Assembly (NCBI GenBank): GCA_039545315.1 | Contig: BCIM01000003.1 | Coordinates: forward strand, 1,065,637-1,129,636 | Direction of reading: 5' to 3' | DNA: 64,000 bases | Source: Kondoa malvinella | Taxonomy: Eukaryota > Basidiomycota > Agaricostilbomycetes > Agaricostilbales > Kondoaceae | In this document: piece by piece, positions 44,942 to 55,805 of the stretch | Layout: each line of letters starts with the position of its first letter | How positions within the stretch are numbered: the stretch's first letter is position 1 | Program-made: the position numbers and the translations under genes | The notes under the pieces: generated by a model | What the model saw: only the letters and a program-made list of their open reading frames with translations | Told to the model about the DNA's origin: nothing | Databases searched by the model: none

Positions 44942-45483
44942 CGCTGTTGAATAATTTCAGACTTGCGCATGTAAGCTTTTTTTCCATCTTGCTTACGTTC
45001 CCTCCTCTGCGAGTGCTGTACACCACCAACAATCAATTATCGCCAGATAGTTGGAATTCTGTCTCGTCACCTTTATATCCACGAATCGCTGTTATCCGCT
45101 CGGCAATACCGGTCGTGTTCATGCATCGCACATTGGTGCTATTGTGATTGTGCGGACAATCGTGGGTGTGCGCTTTGTTGACGGTACAGTCTTAAATGAT
45201 CTGCAAAGGTTTCGTCCCTGGAGAGAAAGAAGGCTCGCCGAAAATTGGTGCAACATGTCGCTGAAAGATCCGAAGAACTTGGACAATTTGGACAATAAAC
45301 CTTTCTTGTTTTCCACTGCGCAGACAGGCTAATGTTGCAGGGATGTAGTGCAGCAAAAAGCTAAGCGATCCGAATTGTTATCCGGTAGTTGTAGTGGCAG
45401 ACGCGTTAAATGCATCGATCGACGGCTCTTTGCTCGCGTCACCACTCTTAGACGCTCTCTGCTTGTCTGTCACTTCAGCATCA
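44942..45483. promoter_or_regulatory. Upstream region of the XPG-Fanzor gene
   Basis: The minus-strand promoter and leader of the nuclease gene should lie here. A short upstream ATG (MRKSEIIQQR frame) lies just before the start codon at 44941. No plus-strand exon is convincing. Confidence 0.35.
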
Positions 45484-46924
45484 TGCGCAAGGTGCATACT
45501 TATCGATATAAAGCCAGATTGGTGGAACAAGCCGCCCAAAGAAGTCTAGAAAGCGGCTTCGTCTTGTTTCGACTGCTTGAGTAGGCAGCGAGCGCATACA
45601 GCCAAGTCTAGGAGCGAAGGCCAACATCAACAAGCTACGTGTCTTGATCTATCGACCTTGCTGCTACTATATCTGCGTCTATTCTTTCACCTAGCAAGCC
45701 CAAAGCTCCGCAAGCTAGTGCTCCCTCCCTCGTTATCCCTTTGACTATAGGTAGACAGACAAGCACGTTTGCTTCTAGCTCTTCCTCTCGCCCTTGCCTG
45801 CAGCGTCATCCCAAGATTTGGCAAGACATCGACTCTTTTTCTATCTTCTCTTCTAGGTCTGCAGTCCCTTACGGCCAGGACTCGCGCAACAAAGAGGCCC
45901 ATTCCTCTGCTTCCGCACTTCTCCTGCTACAATATCAGAGCTAAAAGCTTGCTTCGGCCCCGTCTCCTGCACCTTCACCTGGAATCCTCTCGTTCAAGAA
46001 GTCATTGCCATCAATTCCGACGATGCCTCACTGCGTGAACTGAGCAGCCATAGAGCGAATGAGTAGGAGAAACAAGTTGAAGCAGCTAAGCCAGAGGCGG
46101 ATGTCACAAGGGTTGATGCGAACACGCACGAGCTTGTCGAGCAGAAGGCGCGCAACTGGGTGGCCGTTTTGTAAGCCAAGCCTCTGTCAAGTCATCTTAC
46201 ACCATACTCATTGCCCAGTTCTGATAGTGCACAAGCTCGGACGTCGTCTCTAAAGGCATGTCTTCTCTCATGTCGACAAATATGGACGTCAAAGTTGTGT
46301 CTACAGTCACTGCCGCGTCCACTTGCGTGTCAGCTCTGCTCAGCTATACGTCAGCTCCCTTGCAAGTCTTGTATACGACTGATTCGAACATCAATACAGT
46401 CGCTTCAGCGCATTCTTATACTAGCTCAACGCTTACTCTCTGTCAGCTCTCGAGGTGCTCAAATCTACACCTGCCCTGCCTCTTTCCTCGTTACGTCCGC
46501 ATTTACTGCGCCCTGCTATCTGTGCTTTGCGCTTCTCGAGATGATGCACTCGATCTATCAAATCACCTGTGTTCCGGTTACCTGGACCTTGGCCCTCACT
46601 GCTTGTTACAGCACTGCCTGCTTCCGATCATTTCCATGCGCCGATGTTGTGCGCTGTATATCTGCCAAAGATGCAATATGCCGTCGGTATACCTTTGCCT
46701 CAAACGCACTGACCGACTTTCGCACGGTCACCTACAAGACCCAGCCAAAAGGCAAACGCAAAGTCCGCAACATTGATGGACGTTGGGCTCGACTGGTAAA
46801 TGACCTCGGCACAGCGCTCGATGATCTAGTCGCAGGTGCCTCCGAAGATCAGACGGAGGTCTTGCAAGTTGCCTGCGCCTATCTCAGAATATCGCCTCCG
46901 AATCGCGTCTTTCAAGTATCATGT
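45484..46924 (+). other. Uncertain or degraded coding region inside the insertion
   Basis: Pieces look coding but do not assemble cleanly. Near 45960-46170 a helical stretch (NPLVQEVIAINSDDASLREL, then EKQVEAAKPEADVTRVDAN and LVEQKARNWVAV) is interrupted by an in-frame TAG at about 46056. After a possible intron (46172-46218) a 230-residue frame continues to 46924, ending in a credible segment (TQPKGKRKVRNIDGRWARLV, LGTALDDLVAGASEDQTEVL). No family is recognised. Either a decayed gene or one whose introns I have not resolved. Confidence 0.3.
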
Positions 46925-47673
46925 TGACGAAGACTAGGATAGCGTTAGATTCACAACATGTTCCATCGCAAACCGACAGATTGACCAACACCCTCGGACT
47001 TCATCGTCTGCAATACCATACATTCTTTTGCCCTATACACCTTTTAATATTGTCGCTGGTCCCCATATTAGACTTGCTTAGTTGCGCAATTGTAAAAGAT
47101 CGCTAAACCAGCTCTTGACTTCTGTCCGCGACATCCATACCGCTGATTGTCCTGCATGACCTCAAGCGCCTCTCCGCTCACTCGTCTGACACGCTCTGCG
47201 AGCATTGATCTTCCGCCGGCGGTTTTTGAGTATTCCTTCGCATTCGCCAACCTTTAAAGCATACCCTCTCGTAATGGAGTGCCTTTCTGCCAGAGGTGAC
47301 CGATCTACAGTACAATGCCTTGATCGTATGTCTGCTCTTCTTCTGCCTTGTCCTGCCAAATGGCGTCACCTTTACCGATTCTCGCCTACACTTCTACCTC
47401 GCAACCGTCCGCTATCATCGCTGCCTCGCGCAAGCGCGCGGTGTCATGCTGCGCACATCTTACACGCATCGCGCCATTCTCATCGGAGCCGTCATGCATG
47501 AAACATCAGGGTCCAAGCACCCATTCATTCATGCCGTGTACAATTTAGAGCAAAATTTTCACAATTGATTGGCCTTCTGTGCAAAGAAGTACGAAGGGTT
47601 GGTATTGGACAGTTGACACGTCTTAATTGGTCCTTAGTCCTTGCATCGCCCTGCATCCGCTGCCACGTTCAGG
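46925..47673. other. Unassigned region upstream of the nucleotidyltransferase gene
   Basis: A short frame from about 47158 (MTSSASPLTRLTRSASIDLP) and a second at 47296-47568 (ending HAVYNLEQNFHN) could be exons of a small gene. They cannot be joined with confidence. No RNA gene or repeat was seen. Confidence 0.3.
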
Positions 47674-49125
47674 ATGTCGGCGCAAGACTGTTTCATTAGC
47701 AGCTCCCCCAACATTACCGAACAAGATTGTGAGCATGCATCGAACATTAAGACCTCACATCTGACTCTTTGGCCGTCAGCTGCCTTCTGCACTAGTAGTT
47801 CGTCATCTGAGCTCGTCTGAAGCTTGACTTAATAATGCTACCGCAGTATTGGGGCGCTCACTTGATGAGAGCAAGCGAGACACACTCACCCACGAAACGC
47901 TCTGCCTAGTCCAAAAAATGCTCAATGACCTTGTCGCCTTTGAAGATCCTAGTATGGACATCCGCATCGCTCTATTCGGCTCAGCAGACTCGGGCCTGAC
48001 AGCGGGTGGGGCATGCGACGATGAAGTGTCTGGCGCCGCCTATGACCTCGACATTGCCGTTCTAATGGACAACCTACCGTCCAATGTCTCGGAACGGCAT
48101 CAGCTCATGCCTTGGCTGCATGCTCTCATGCATCGACACCCACTTTCGGACTTGGATCTATCTACATTCAAGTTAAAAGGATTCACGCCCATGCAAAATC
48201 TACAAGGCTTGGTCTCGGTGTCAGGCAAGCTCGTCAAAATCGATCTGACTGGCCAGAATGACGACGGCATCGCTTTGGCCGATACCTTCAAGCACGTCTT
48301 CGCCTGTGATGCTCGACTACGACGGGCGGCAATTCTCGTTAAAGCTATTATCAAGAGGGCAATCCCCAGCATAGACAATGCCCCGCAAAAGCAGCAGCCA
48401 GCCCCAAGAAGCATTCTCATTTTGTACCTACTACTCTGCTTTGCTGTAGAGACTCTGGAATTGCCTCCTTTGCCGTGAGTATCTCACTGCGCATACCGAC
48501 AGTCGACTCAGTACGGTCATGAAGCTGTCTGGTAGCGTCGAAGATCTCAACTGCTGCTGATGCCAAAAACGCGCGTCAAATGTACCACACCACGCTGAAA
48601 CGGCATCTAGGGGATTTCGCCTGCCCGGATGATGCGACAATCCAATCGATAGTGGCAGGCTTCTTCCGCTGGCTGACTTCTGTTCTTGCAAAATCGGCCC
48701 TGGCCCTGAATCTTGACATCTTTGAGCACAAAGCCGATGAGAGATTGGCAACATGTTCGCGTTCGCCTGGTATCACTTGGCATGACGGGTGTCGAAATGC
48801 CTGGAAAAAAGGTTCGGCGTGCTCTATTGATGCTTGCTCTGGTCTAAACCTTTTGTGCCTAGAACTCGAAGGAGTGAATAGAATGACCAAGCTCAAAATC
48901 GCCGTCGACAACATCAGCGCGAGTCTGTGTGCGTTCTCACCAAACGGAATGTTTGACTTGTCTGTCCCAAGGTGTCTAATCTCCATGTCTGGCTAGCACC
49001 CTCGTTTGACATTGTTATACAGACCAGCGCCAATTAATCATCAGTCCTCTTCTCTCGCGCCCCTCTTTGATGTCGATCAAGCAAAAGTACTCGGATTTGC
49101 TACTTGCGATTGTAAGCTCCAGTAG
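47674..49125 (+). CDS. Cid1/TRF-type nucleotidyltransferase (non-canonical poly(A) polymerase-like)
   Basis: Two short leader exons (start 47674, MSAQDCFISSSPNITEQD) precede the main exon. The nucleotidyltransferase core reads IRIALFGSADSGLTAGGACD then AAYDLDIAVLMDNLP, matching the GS...DLD metal-binding signature of the pol beta superfamily. KLVKIDLTGQNDDGIALADT could hold the third carboxylate, and ARLRRAAILVKAIIKRAIPS matches the start of the central helical domain of Cid1/Trf4 enzymes. The frame passes through a small exon (TVMKLSG) into FACPDDATIQSIVAGFFRWL and a final exon PAPINHQSSSLAPLFDVDQA. Such enzymes add A or U tails to RNA. A link to the guide RNA of the neighbouring Fanzor is only a thought. 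Downstream exon edges are tentative. Confidence 0.62.
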
Positions 49126-49182
49126 TCTTGCTTTGTCCAGAATATTGATGCGACCATGGTGCAGCTTGCAGTAGCCCAGTAG

Positions 49183-50925
49183 ATGGTTCTGATCTCGCTG
49201 CTAGCCATCGGCACACCAAACAGCGGATCTGCAGTGCGTAGCATGATCCAATTAGTGTCCGCATCTCAATTTGCTGGTAGAGTCCTGCCTCAAGAGCACG
49301 TTATGGTCTCAACTCAACCTATCGTATGTTTGGTGCACTCGCAGCGTTGGTTGGCCTGATTGCCGCCAGCAGCAATCTCGGGAATGACGAACAGCAAACG
49401 CTATGTTCCGAATTGAATCAGGTTCCTACCTCTGCCGCACCGCGAGATACGTCGATAGGGGTCACTCAGGCTATGCCGACTGGGGCGATCACCAGAACTC
49501 TGAAAGCCTTCAACTGCGCCAGTCTAGCGCAAATTTATGAATCCATCGACTTTCTGCAAGCAAGTTCCTTTGCCAGCGTCCTAGAAAACGATCGAGCTTT
49601 GGTCTCTGCACAGATTGGCGATCTTATCGGCATGCTCATCTGCAAGGCAGAAGATGCTCGATTAGCTTACCCAAACCCCTTTGGCTGTCTTTGTCCGCTG
49701 GAAGTCCTCAGAAACTCGATGCTCGTCGGGTCGGATTTCTTTCAAGCATTTATGACCACCTTTGGCATTGCCGGCATGCGGGAAATGCAATTGCAACAGA
49801 TCTTCATGGCTTTCGCGCACGTCACCTTGCAAATCAAACAGATCAGCCTCACCATCTGGACTAGTCGGATAGGCAGCATGATCAGAACAGCCGCAAGTCT
49901 CGTCACGAAGGCGACAAGCTCATCCGCATTGGCTGGTCAAGAACTATGGGCTCAGATACTGGCAGACCTGCGCACCCTACCTCCCTCAGCTTCAGCTGAG
50001 CATCTGGAGTCTATCGCTACTCTGTTCCACTCCTGTATTGCTGTCGCTGTCCAGTTGTCTTCCAATGCTGCTTCCACCGCTTTGATAACGCCCAAACGTG
50101 CAGTCAGCAAGAAGCGAAAGCGCGCTGCCTCGCTGGACACTCCCAATGCCAAGCGATCCAAGCCAGAATCGTCTTCCCCTGGTACGCGCATTTCCGCTAT
50201 GCTTTGATCAGAATCTCACAATTTTCATTGCAGGTCAAGTTCGAGTGGGTTGCTGTTTAGCTCTATGATTATGGCTCACTCTATGATACAGAGTACTGCT
50301 GGCGAAGCTGCTCGTGAGGTCATCACCCTGTTCCGCTACGTTCAACCTGACCATCGTTTGGCAAACCTACAGCTCAATCTAGCAGAGTAAGCGCGATCAT
50401 GTGCCTATCCTGTGTGTTAGCATTGATCGACTCGTGAAAACAGTTGCACGACGCCATTGAAGAAGCGGCCAAAGTAGGCCAGAAAGCTCTCGAGACAGCT
50501 ATGAAGGCAAAGAACATCAAGACAACTGATCTCCGCTCATTCGCCAAATCACAAACAATCAACCTCAAGGGACGGAACACCATCGCTGGACGTATCGAAA
50601 TGATTGTCGCTCATTATAGCTCGGAAACGCCTGCAACACCAAGTAGGCCGCCATTTGTATACTTGCTATAACTCCCGCCTGAACCGTATCGATAGATTCT
50701 GCCAGACGCCAACCCAGAAAGCTACGGCAGAAGAAGGATGTATCAGAAGATGAGGAACAAGCTGATGACTGTGGAAGCGTAGATGAAGATGAAGAAGAAG
50801 AAGAAGAAGACGGCGCCGAAGAGCCTGGCCAGAGAAGATCAACGAGAATCTCTGCTTTCCCGCGCAAATCCGTCAGGGAACTCAATTGTTCCGAATCAGA
50901 CGATGCAAACGGGACAGAGGCCTGA
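49183..50925 (+). CDS. Nuclear-looking protein of unknown function inside the insertion
   Basis: Probable start at 49183 (MVLISLLAIGTPNSGSAVRS). A first intron from about 49278 leads into a long helical exon (FAALVGLIAASSNLGNDEQQ, FASVLENDRALVSAQIGDLI, MQLQQIFMAFAHVTLQIKQI) that ends in a bipartite nuclear-localisation stretch (KKRKRAASLDTPNAKRSKPE). Smaller exons follow: VITLFRYVQPDHRLANLQLN, LHDAIEEAAKVGQKALETAM, and a SAP-like piece LRSFAKSQTINLKGRNTIAG. The last exon is acidic and basic in turn (EDEEEEEEDGAEEPGQRRST) and ends at 50925. I do not recognise the family; nuclear DNA or RNA association is inferred only from composition. Confidence 0.55.
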
Positions 50926-51223
50926 GCGATCAAACACACTTTGCGGGACCTTCGCCTTTCTTGTATATACTTTTGGGTTGCATCAGCTGTTGGGCTTGAT
51001 TTTACACTCTCGCTGACAGGTACAAGGAAGACGGACTATTGCCTTTATAAATCTCGCCCGTCCTTGGCCAAAGACACGCAGGGATACCCATAGTACGGAA
51101 GACTCGGTCTGCATTCCTTTATGAACACACGGATTTCGTCTTGAGAGAAGAAACGAACCATAATCGAGCAGCAACCGCTCAAAAGCTTCTTCGATGAAGA
51201 CCAGGTCCAAGTCAGTCAGAGCA
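50926..51223. other. Right-hand junction region of the insertion
   Basis: Contains no tannase-like plus-strand sequence until about 51224. On the minus strand one open frame (51342-50983) includes LTDLDLVFIEEAFERLLLDY and FLLSRRNPCVHKGMQTESSV, which could be a decayed exon but matches nothing I know. Confidence 0.35.
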
Positions 51224-51475
51224 GCAGCGATAGCTCGAAAAGTCGGCCTAAATTCGCCCAATGTCGCCAACAGCCCTAAATACGATATCGTTGCAGCCAT
51301 GGTCGCATGGGTAGAGGAAGGCCGCAAACCAGAGAAAATCATCGCTGCTCATTATCAGGACAACAATGCTACTCTAGGCATTGAATTCACTCGACCTCTT
51401 TGCCCTTGGCCAACTAGAGCTACTTATGATGGAAAAGGAGATGTCGATAGTGCTGATTCTTTCAGTTGTGCTTGA
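51224..51475 (+). pseudogene. Tannase/feruloyl esterase, C-terminal part of the split gene
   Basis: The frame reads NSPKYDIVAAMVAWVEEGRK, PEKIIAAHYQDN, GIEFTRPLCPWPTRATYDGK, GDVDSADSFSCA and stops at 51475. The block YD(I/V)...ALxxWVExGxxPExIIA, followed by TRPLCPxPxxAxYxGxGDxxxAxxFxC, is the standard end of the tannase/feruloyl esterase family. Same strand as the 5' part at 38218-39480. The catalytic His region (VPGMxHC) is not present upstream of it. Confidence 0.82.
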
Positions 51476-51560
51476 GGTTGAAGGAGTATAGGGAATGCGT
51501 CATGTGATAAAAATGCTATGCAATGTGAGAAATAGTCCGTGTGAGATACCATATGTTGCG

Positions 51561-52606
51561 CTAGAAAATGCTGTTGACGAGACTGGAGCCTGCTCCGAAT
51601 CCTATACCTCCAACACCCTGTTGACAGGTAAGTATAGAATGACGCGATGCGAAAGGTCAACGCACAGCATGCATCACTGACCAAACAATGAGCACCGCAC
51701 TTGTAAGAGCAGAGCGTGGACTTACAAGTATTCTTCAAATCAGATCTCCGGCTGTTCTTCTGCTCTACAACAATGGGCTGCTGCTGCTGTTGAGGCGGGG
51801 GAGCATGGTACTGCTGAGGCTGGATTTGCATTTGTTGGAATTTCTGGTCTACAGGTGCAGAAGCGGGAGGTGCGAAAGCTAAGATGAGTGTGATATCATT
51901 GTACTGCCAGGTTGGTTGGGCATGAGGGGTTTTAACAAACCGTTGCTGTGCGGTACTATCCCGGTTTGAGGTAGGTTGGCAGGATCTTGCATCCGTTCCA
52001 CGTCTGTCAATGATGTCAGTGCCATATCCGTGGATAAGAAGCTCAACACACGGCTGTATAGATAGCTAATCAGCTATGCAGCACAAAGAGCGAAAGACTC
52101 ACTTTGTAGGGAACAATCCCTCAGTGCCAGCACTATGTCTACCTCTCCACCACTGCGCCTCTCATCAGCTTGAGTACTTTCACCGTATCATCGCACATAC
52201 ATGCTCATTCTCCTCAGCGAGAATCTCAATCACATCGCCTTTTGCAAAGTTCAAGTCACCTGGCGTAGCAGACGAGTAATCCCATAATGCTCTGGCTAGG
52301 TTCTTTGGTGTCTGAGGCTTGGTCGCAGCTGGTATAGCGGGCACAACTCGACCGACTGGGACCTGCTGCGGTGGTAGAGAGACTTGCTGTTGTTGCGGTG
52401 GAGCGATAGATAGAGGTGCTGAAGCGGGAGTGGATATCACAGGTAGACGAGAACGAATCACAGCGGCGTCTGTTCCAAGGTCAGCTTCCCCAGGGACCGG
52501 ACATAAAGATAGCTATACCATTAGGTTGGAGGTGTCTCAATTCAACGAGTAGATCTAGGTCGGCGTTGATGCGCGATGTCAAGTGATCCAATAGTCGAGC
52601 TTCCAT
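51561..52606 (-). CDS. SH3-domain adaptor protein (Lsb1/Pin3-like)
   Basis: Starts at 52606 (MEARLLDHLTSRINADLDLL), a short helical head as in yeast Lsb1/Pin3 and related actin-patch proteins. A Pro/Gln-rich linker (PPQQQQVSLPPQQVPVGRVV) precedes one SH3 domain: ARALWDYSSATPGDLNFAKG, DVIEILAEENEH, with the remaining strands after a short intron (GTEGLFP). A Q/P-rich region (APPPQQQQQPIVVEQKN) and a glycine-rich C-terminus (GVGGIGFGAGSSLVNSIF, stop 51561-51563) follow. Expected role: linking proline-rich partners to cortical actin or endocytosis, inferred from domain order. Confidence 0.75.
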
Positions 52607-52909
52607 AATACGAAGAAGGGGAGAACGTCACGGGTGCAGGGCAAGAAATATGGCACAGCCGAAACTCAGAACCCGTCGTCGTGGTGAAATAGCCTATTAA
52701 AGCCGCTTTCTGACACTGCTTGGGTCATCTCATAAGCAGTATATGTGGATATGCAGAGCTCATGCGAGATTTTATAAGATATTGTTACAATGGAAGCGTC
52801 CTTCTTGATGCATGCGAAACGATAAGGCTGAACCGAGCTGAGAAAAGTTGTACAGGTGATGCGTGATGTATTGGTAGGATGGTAGAGCTATGAAGCATGT
52901 CTAGTCTAT
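52607..52909. other. Intergenic region upstream of the SH3 gene
   Basis: No coding exon, RNA gene or repeat recognised. Confidence 0.4.
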
Positions 52910-53717
52910 TCATGAGAGTTCGTCTTCTGGACCGATGCGGATTTCGGTCACCTGCAATTGCGTCAGACGGTATTCATAAGGGATCAAATCAGAGGAGAAA
53001 CGTACTTGAACAGCATGGTGATCTTCAGACTCGGAATCATCTTGATCTCCTTGATAGCCATAAATGGACTGGTTAGGCTTGCGAGAAGGATTTGTTGGAT
53101 TGCAGAGCGAATAGGCATCTCTCATATGTTGAGGGAACTGTCACGCGGACGCTACTTCAACTTCACTCTGAGCAGGATGGAGCAGACGACTGACCAAAGC
53201 AGACTGAGAGAATTGCCAGCCGCTGTCCTTCCTGAGCGTAATGACCGGTCGTCTAGCATTCAAACTTGCTCTTCTCTCCTCTTTCCTCTTCTTTGCTCGT
53301 TCCTCTCTGCTTCTCACAGGCATCGCTTTGCCTTTCCCTTTAGCTTTCGCTGAAGCCGATTGAGGTGCTTCCTCTTCCATTTCCATGTCCAAACCATCAG
53401 ACGATTCATCGTAGTCCTCCTCTGAGCTGTACCCGAGTCCAGAAACGCGTTCATAGAATGCGTACTGCTCGAACGTAATTAGCCCTCGCTCAAACTTGGC
53501 AAGCGATTGCACGAACCTCTGTATCGCCAGATGCTCTACGAGACTCTTTCATTCTGTTTAGTGTTCCTTGTGAGCTCAAAGCGGGTAGAGACTGGGAAGT
53601 CGAGCGATAGAGGATGGGCGAAGTTGAATTGCCATGACTGCTGCCGTAGGACAGAATGGCAGAGTTGTTGCTGGCCTGTGTAGGCTTGGTGCCCGCTATT
53701 GGGATGCTAGCAGTCAT
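52910..53717 (-). CDS. Nuclear-looking low-complexity protein of unknown function
   Basis: Starts at 53717 (MTASIPIAGTKPTQASNNSA). Three or four exons. The first is Ser/Thr/Asn-rich. The second begins RFVQSLAKFERGLITFEQYA and carries an acidic stretch (EEDYDESSDGLDMEMEEEAP), a basic nuclear-localisation stretch (REERAKKRKEERRASLNARR) and SGWQFSQSALVSRLL. Two short exons (QHMRDAYSLCNPTNPSRKPN; VTEIRIGPEDELS) close it at 52910. No family recognised. Confidence 0.6.
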
Positions 53718-54086
53718 TGATACGGGCTGGTGGTAGATAAGCAAGATGACTCGGAGGGTCTAATGACCAGTGGGGGTCCGGTGACATATCGGTTATGTGC
53801 TGGTGACAAGATGGCCATGAGCATGAAGCTATGTACATCATATAGCTAGTTTGAGCTCTCCCTTGTGTTTCAGCTTGATGCGGCTCTAGCGGAATTCACC
53901 AGCCAGATGATCTGGAATCGGTGCTCTCCTTGAGCTGCAGGTCTGCTCCAATAGATCGCACGAGTCAGCACTGCACAGAAGCAAGATTCCATCGCCAGAC
54001 ACGCACGGTTACCGGAAACAGCTGCCTTTGAGCCTCTGGCCTACACAAACCCTTCAGCATCGATGCACTTATCGTAGTCGGGAATT
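53718..54086. other. Intergenic region
   Basis: Divergent spacer between the minus-strand gene at 53717 and plus-strand frames beyond 54087. Nothing recognised. Confidence 0.35.
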
Positions 54087-54533
54087 GTGAGCGCTTCATA
54101 TACGCCTGATCCTTTCGTTGCGAAGGCATATCAAACACTGAGACCTAGACTGTCTCGATCAAAAGCGGCAAGCGTGGTGAGAACCGTTCCACATAGCGAC
54201 TGGCGAGCACATGCCCGCTTTAACAGTCTTCAGGGGTGTAAGAATTCCCAGAGATGGGAACAGTTCGCCCGGGGCCACTATATTGGTCGAGCATGCTGGC
54301 GTTTTTGCTCTTCTCTGCACCGACCAAGCAGATTGAGTCCTTCTACAGCACACCAATGTATACCGAAAGAGCAGCCGCAACATCAGAAGCAGAGTCCTTT
54401 GCAGCCATTACACGGAACATGGCCAGAATATTTGTTGGAGCAAGCCTTTGCAAATGTCTTTCGCGGCTCAGCGGTCATACTCAAACAGTCAAGCTGCCAA
54501 AGGTCTTCTGGATCGTCCATCTTGAACCCTTAA
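54087..54533 (+). CDS. Uncertain small gene, possible exon(s) only
   Basis: One open frame starting MSASYTPDPFVAKAYQTLRP. A possible intron from 54177 to about 54235 could be removed in frame. The later part contains a credible helical stretch (TWPEYLLEQAFANVFRGSAV). The rest is Ser/Gln/His-rich and may not be coding. No family recognised, and the relation to the gene at 54957 is unclear. Confidence 0.28.
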   Translation: MSASYTPDPFVAKAYQTLRPRLSRSKAASVVRTVPHSDWRAHARFNSLQGCKNSQRWEQFARGHYIGRACWRFCSSLHRPSRLSPSTAHQCIPKEQPQHQKQSPLQPLHGTWPEYLLEQAFANVFRGSAVILKQSSCQRSSGSSILNP

Positions 54534-54956
54534 TGCTCGTGGTAGCGCAGTATACAAGGTCTAATCGTCGTTGCCAGCAAGAGCTTCAAAGCACGCTGCG
54601 TCGGAATGATCAAACCGTCGCAAGCGACCTACTACACTAGTCTGCTTCGGCTCGTAATGTATGCTGGTTGCTCCACGAGGCCAGTTTTGAGTCTCCCTTT
54701 TGTTGCAAGATCATGCGAATTTTGCGATGCCATACTCGCCAGATGCGCTCTGCTCAGCTCTACACGTTCTCGTTCTCGTAAATATACAGCATCTACCATT
54801 CAAGGCATCTACACCTTGAATATGGTGCCAAGGCCTTGCACCGCTCAACATCGCACGCATAGCCTCTCGCCTGTCACAAAACTCGGGCTCTCCTTCTCAT
54901 TGCGCTTGTCTCAAACCATCATCTTGCTCTTTAATTCTGATCAATCCCTCATCAGC

Positions 54957-55805
54957 ATGTCCAGCTCTTCTTCAAATGCTTTGCAAATGCCTTCGGGTCT
55001 CACCTTTCTAGCAAGATCGGCTGTCCTCAGTAATCTGGAAGAGGAACTATCGAACGCGCTCCATATCATTCGCAAGATAGATGAACTACACAAGACAGCC
55101 ATGAAAGACAAAACCACGACAGTCTGGCTAAAGCAAGAGTCGGTTCCAGCTATCAAAGGGTATCTGCACCCAGCGAATGGGATCTTGCAAGCCCACGACG
55201 GTCATGATTCAAAAATTCAAACCCTCGACCAACTCTCTACGGCTGTCTTTTCCCTCATCTATTGCTCTGAAACCGAGAAGAGATGCTTTCGTGAATACTT
55301 TCAACGTCATCCAGCCGGCGAGGAAAAGCTCTTTGCGGATTACAAAGCTTATTCTGAAGCCTACAGACCAGAGGGATGGAGCCATTCTGAAATGATTCAT
55401 TGCGCTATCTTGCGCCCAGACGTCGTGTTGGCAGATTTGCTAAAGTCGCCATACTACCTCTTACCCGGCCAAGCTGTGGTTATCGCTATATACAAAGTAA
55501 TGCATGACAAGATCAAGCAGCCTCATCTTCGCAAAGCATCCGATGATTTCTTTGACATCTGGCGACGCATGGTATCTGTCAATGTCGGCAGAGGCAGAGC
55601 TTCGGCATCAACACCTTTGCATACATCTGGTCAACCTGTACCGATTCAGCAAGCGATCTTCAGAAGCCATTTGGAAGCAAGTCCCCCTCCTCTGCAGCGA
55701 GCAGTTACCCATGATGCAACTTCGCAATACTCACGCGTTCATCACGAGAACGCTCGACTTCGACGAGGAGGTTATGGAGGAGTACAACACAGAGGAACAG
55801 AATGA
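54957..55805 (+). CDS. Helical protein of unknown function
   Basis: The start is taken at 54957 (MSSSSSNALQMPSGLTFLAR) because the frame upstream is CT-rich promoter-like sequence. The protein is mostly helical: NLEEELSNALHIIRKIDELH, DQLSTAVFSLIYCSETEKRC, EEKLFADYKAYSEAYRPEGW, LLKSPYYLLPGQAVVIAIYK, KASDDFFDIWRRM. No family recognised. After about 55575 the main frame turns Arg/Ser-rich, whereas the next frame over gives a more credible tail (ITRTLDFDEEVMEEYNTEEQ, ending 55851). An unresolved intron or a frameshift near 55580 is therefore possible. Confidence 0.5.
   Translation: MSSSSSNALQMPSGLTFLARSAVLSNLEEELSNALHIIRKIDELHKTAMKDKTTTVWLKQESVPAIKGYLHPANGILQAHDGHDSKIQTLDQLSTAVFSLIYCSETEKRCFREYFQRHPAGEEKLFADYKAYSEAYRPEGWSHSEMIHCAILRPDVVLADLLKSPYYLLPGQAVVIAIYKVMHDKIKQPHLRKASDDFFDIWRRMVSVNVGRGRASASTPLHTSGQPVPIQQAIFRSHLEASPPPLQRAVTHDATSQYSRVHHENARLRRGGYGGVQHRGTE

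Larger units (their letters stand above)
39475..51224. mobile_element. Large insertion splitting the tannase gene, carrying XPG-Fanzor
   Basis: Defined by its flanks: tannase N-terminal part on the left, tannase C-terminal part on the right, both on the plus strand. Inside are a TnpB-family (Fanzor) nuclease gene, a nucleotidyltransferase gene, an NLS-bearing unknown protein, and about 2.7 kb of degraded or unassigned sequence. No terminal inverted repeats or target-site duplication could be found by eye. About 170 tannase codons between the two flanks are missing, so the event was not a clean insertion, or was followed by loss. It may also be more than one insertion. Confidence 0.55.

Noticed and set aside
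39440..51260. Terminal inverted repeats or target-site duplication at the insertion edges
   Set aside because: The sequences around 39475 and 51224 were compared by eye in both orientations and no convincing match was found.
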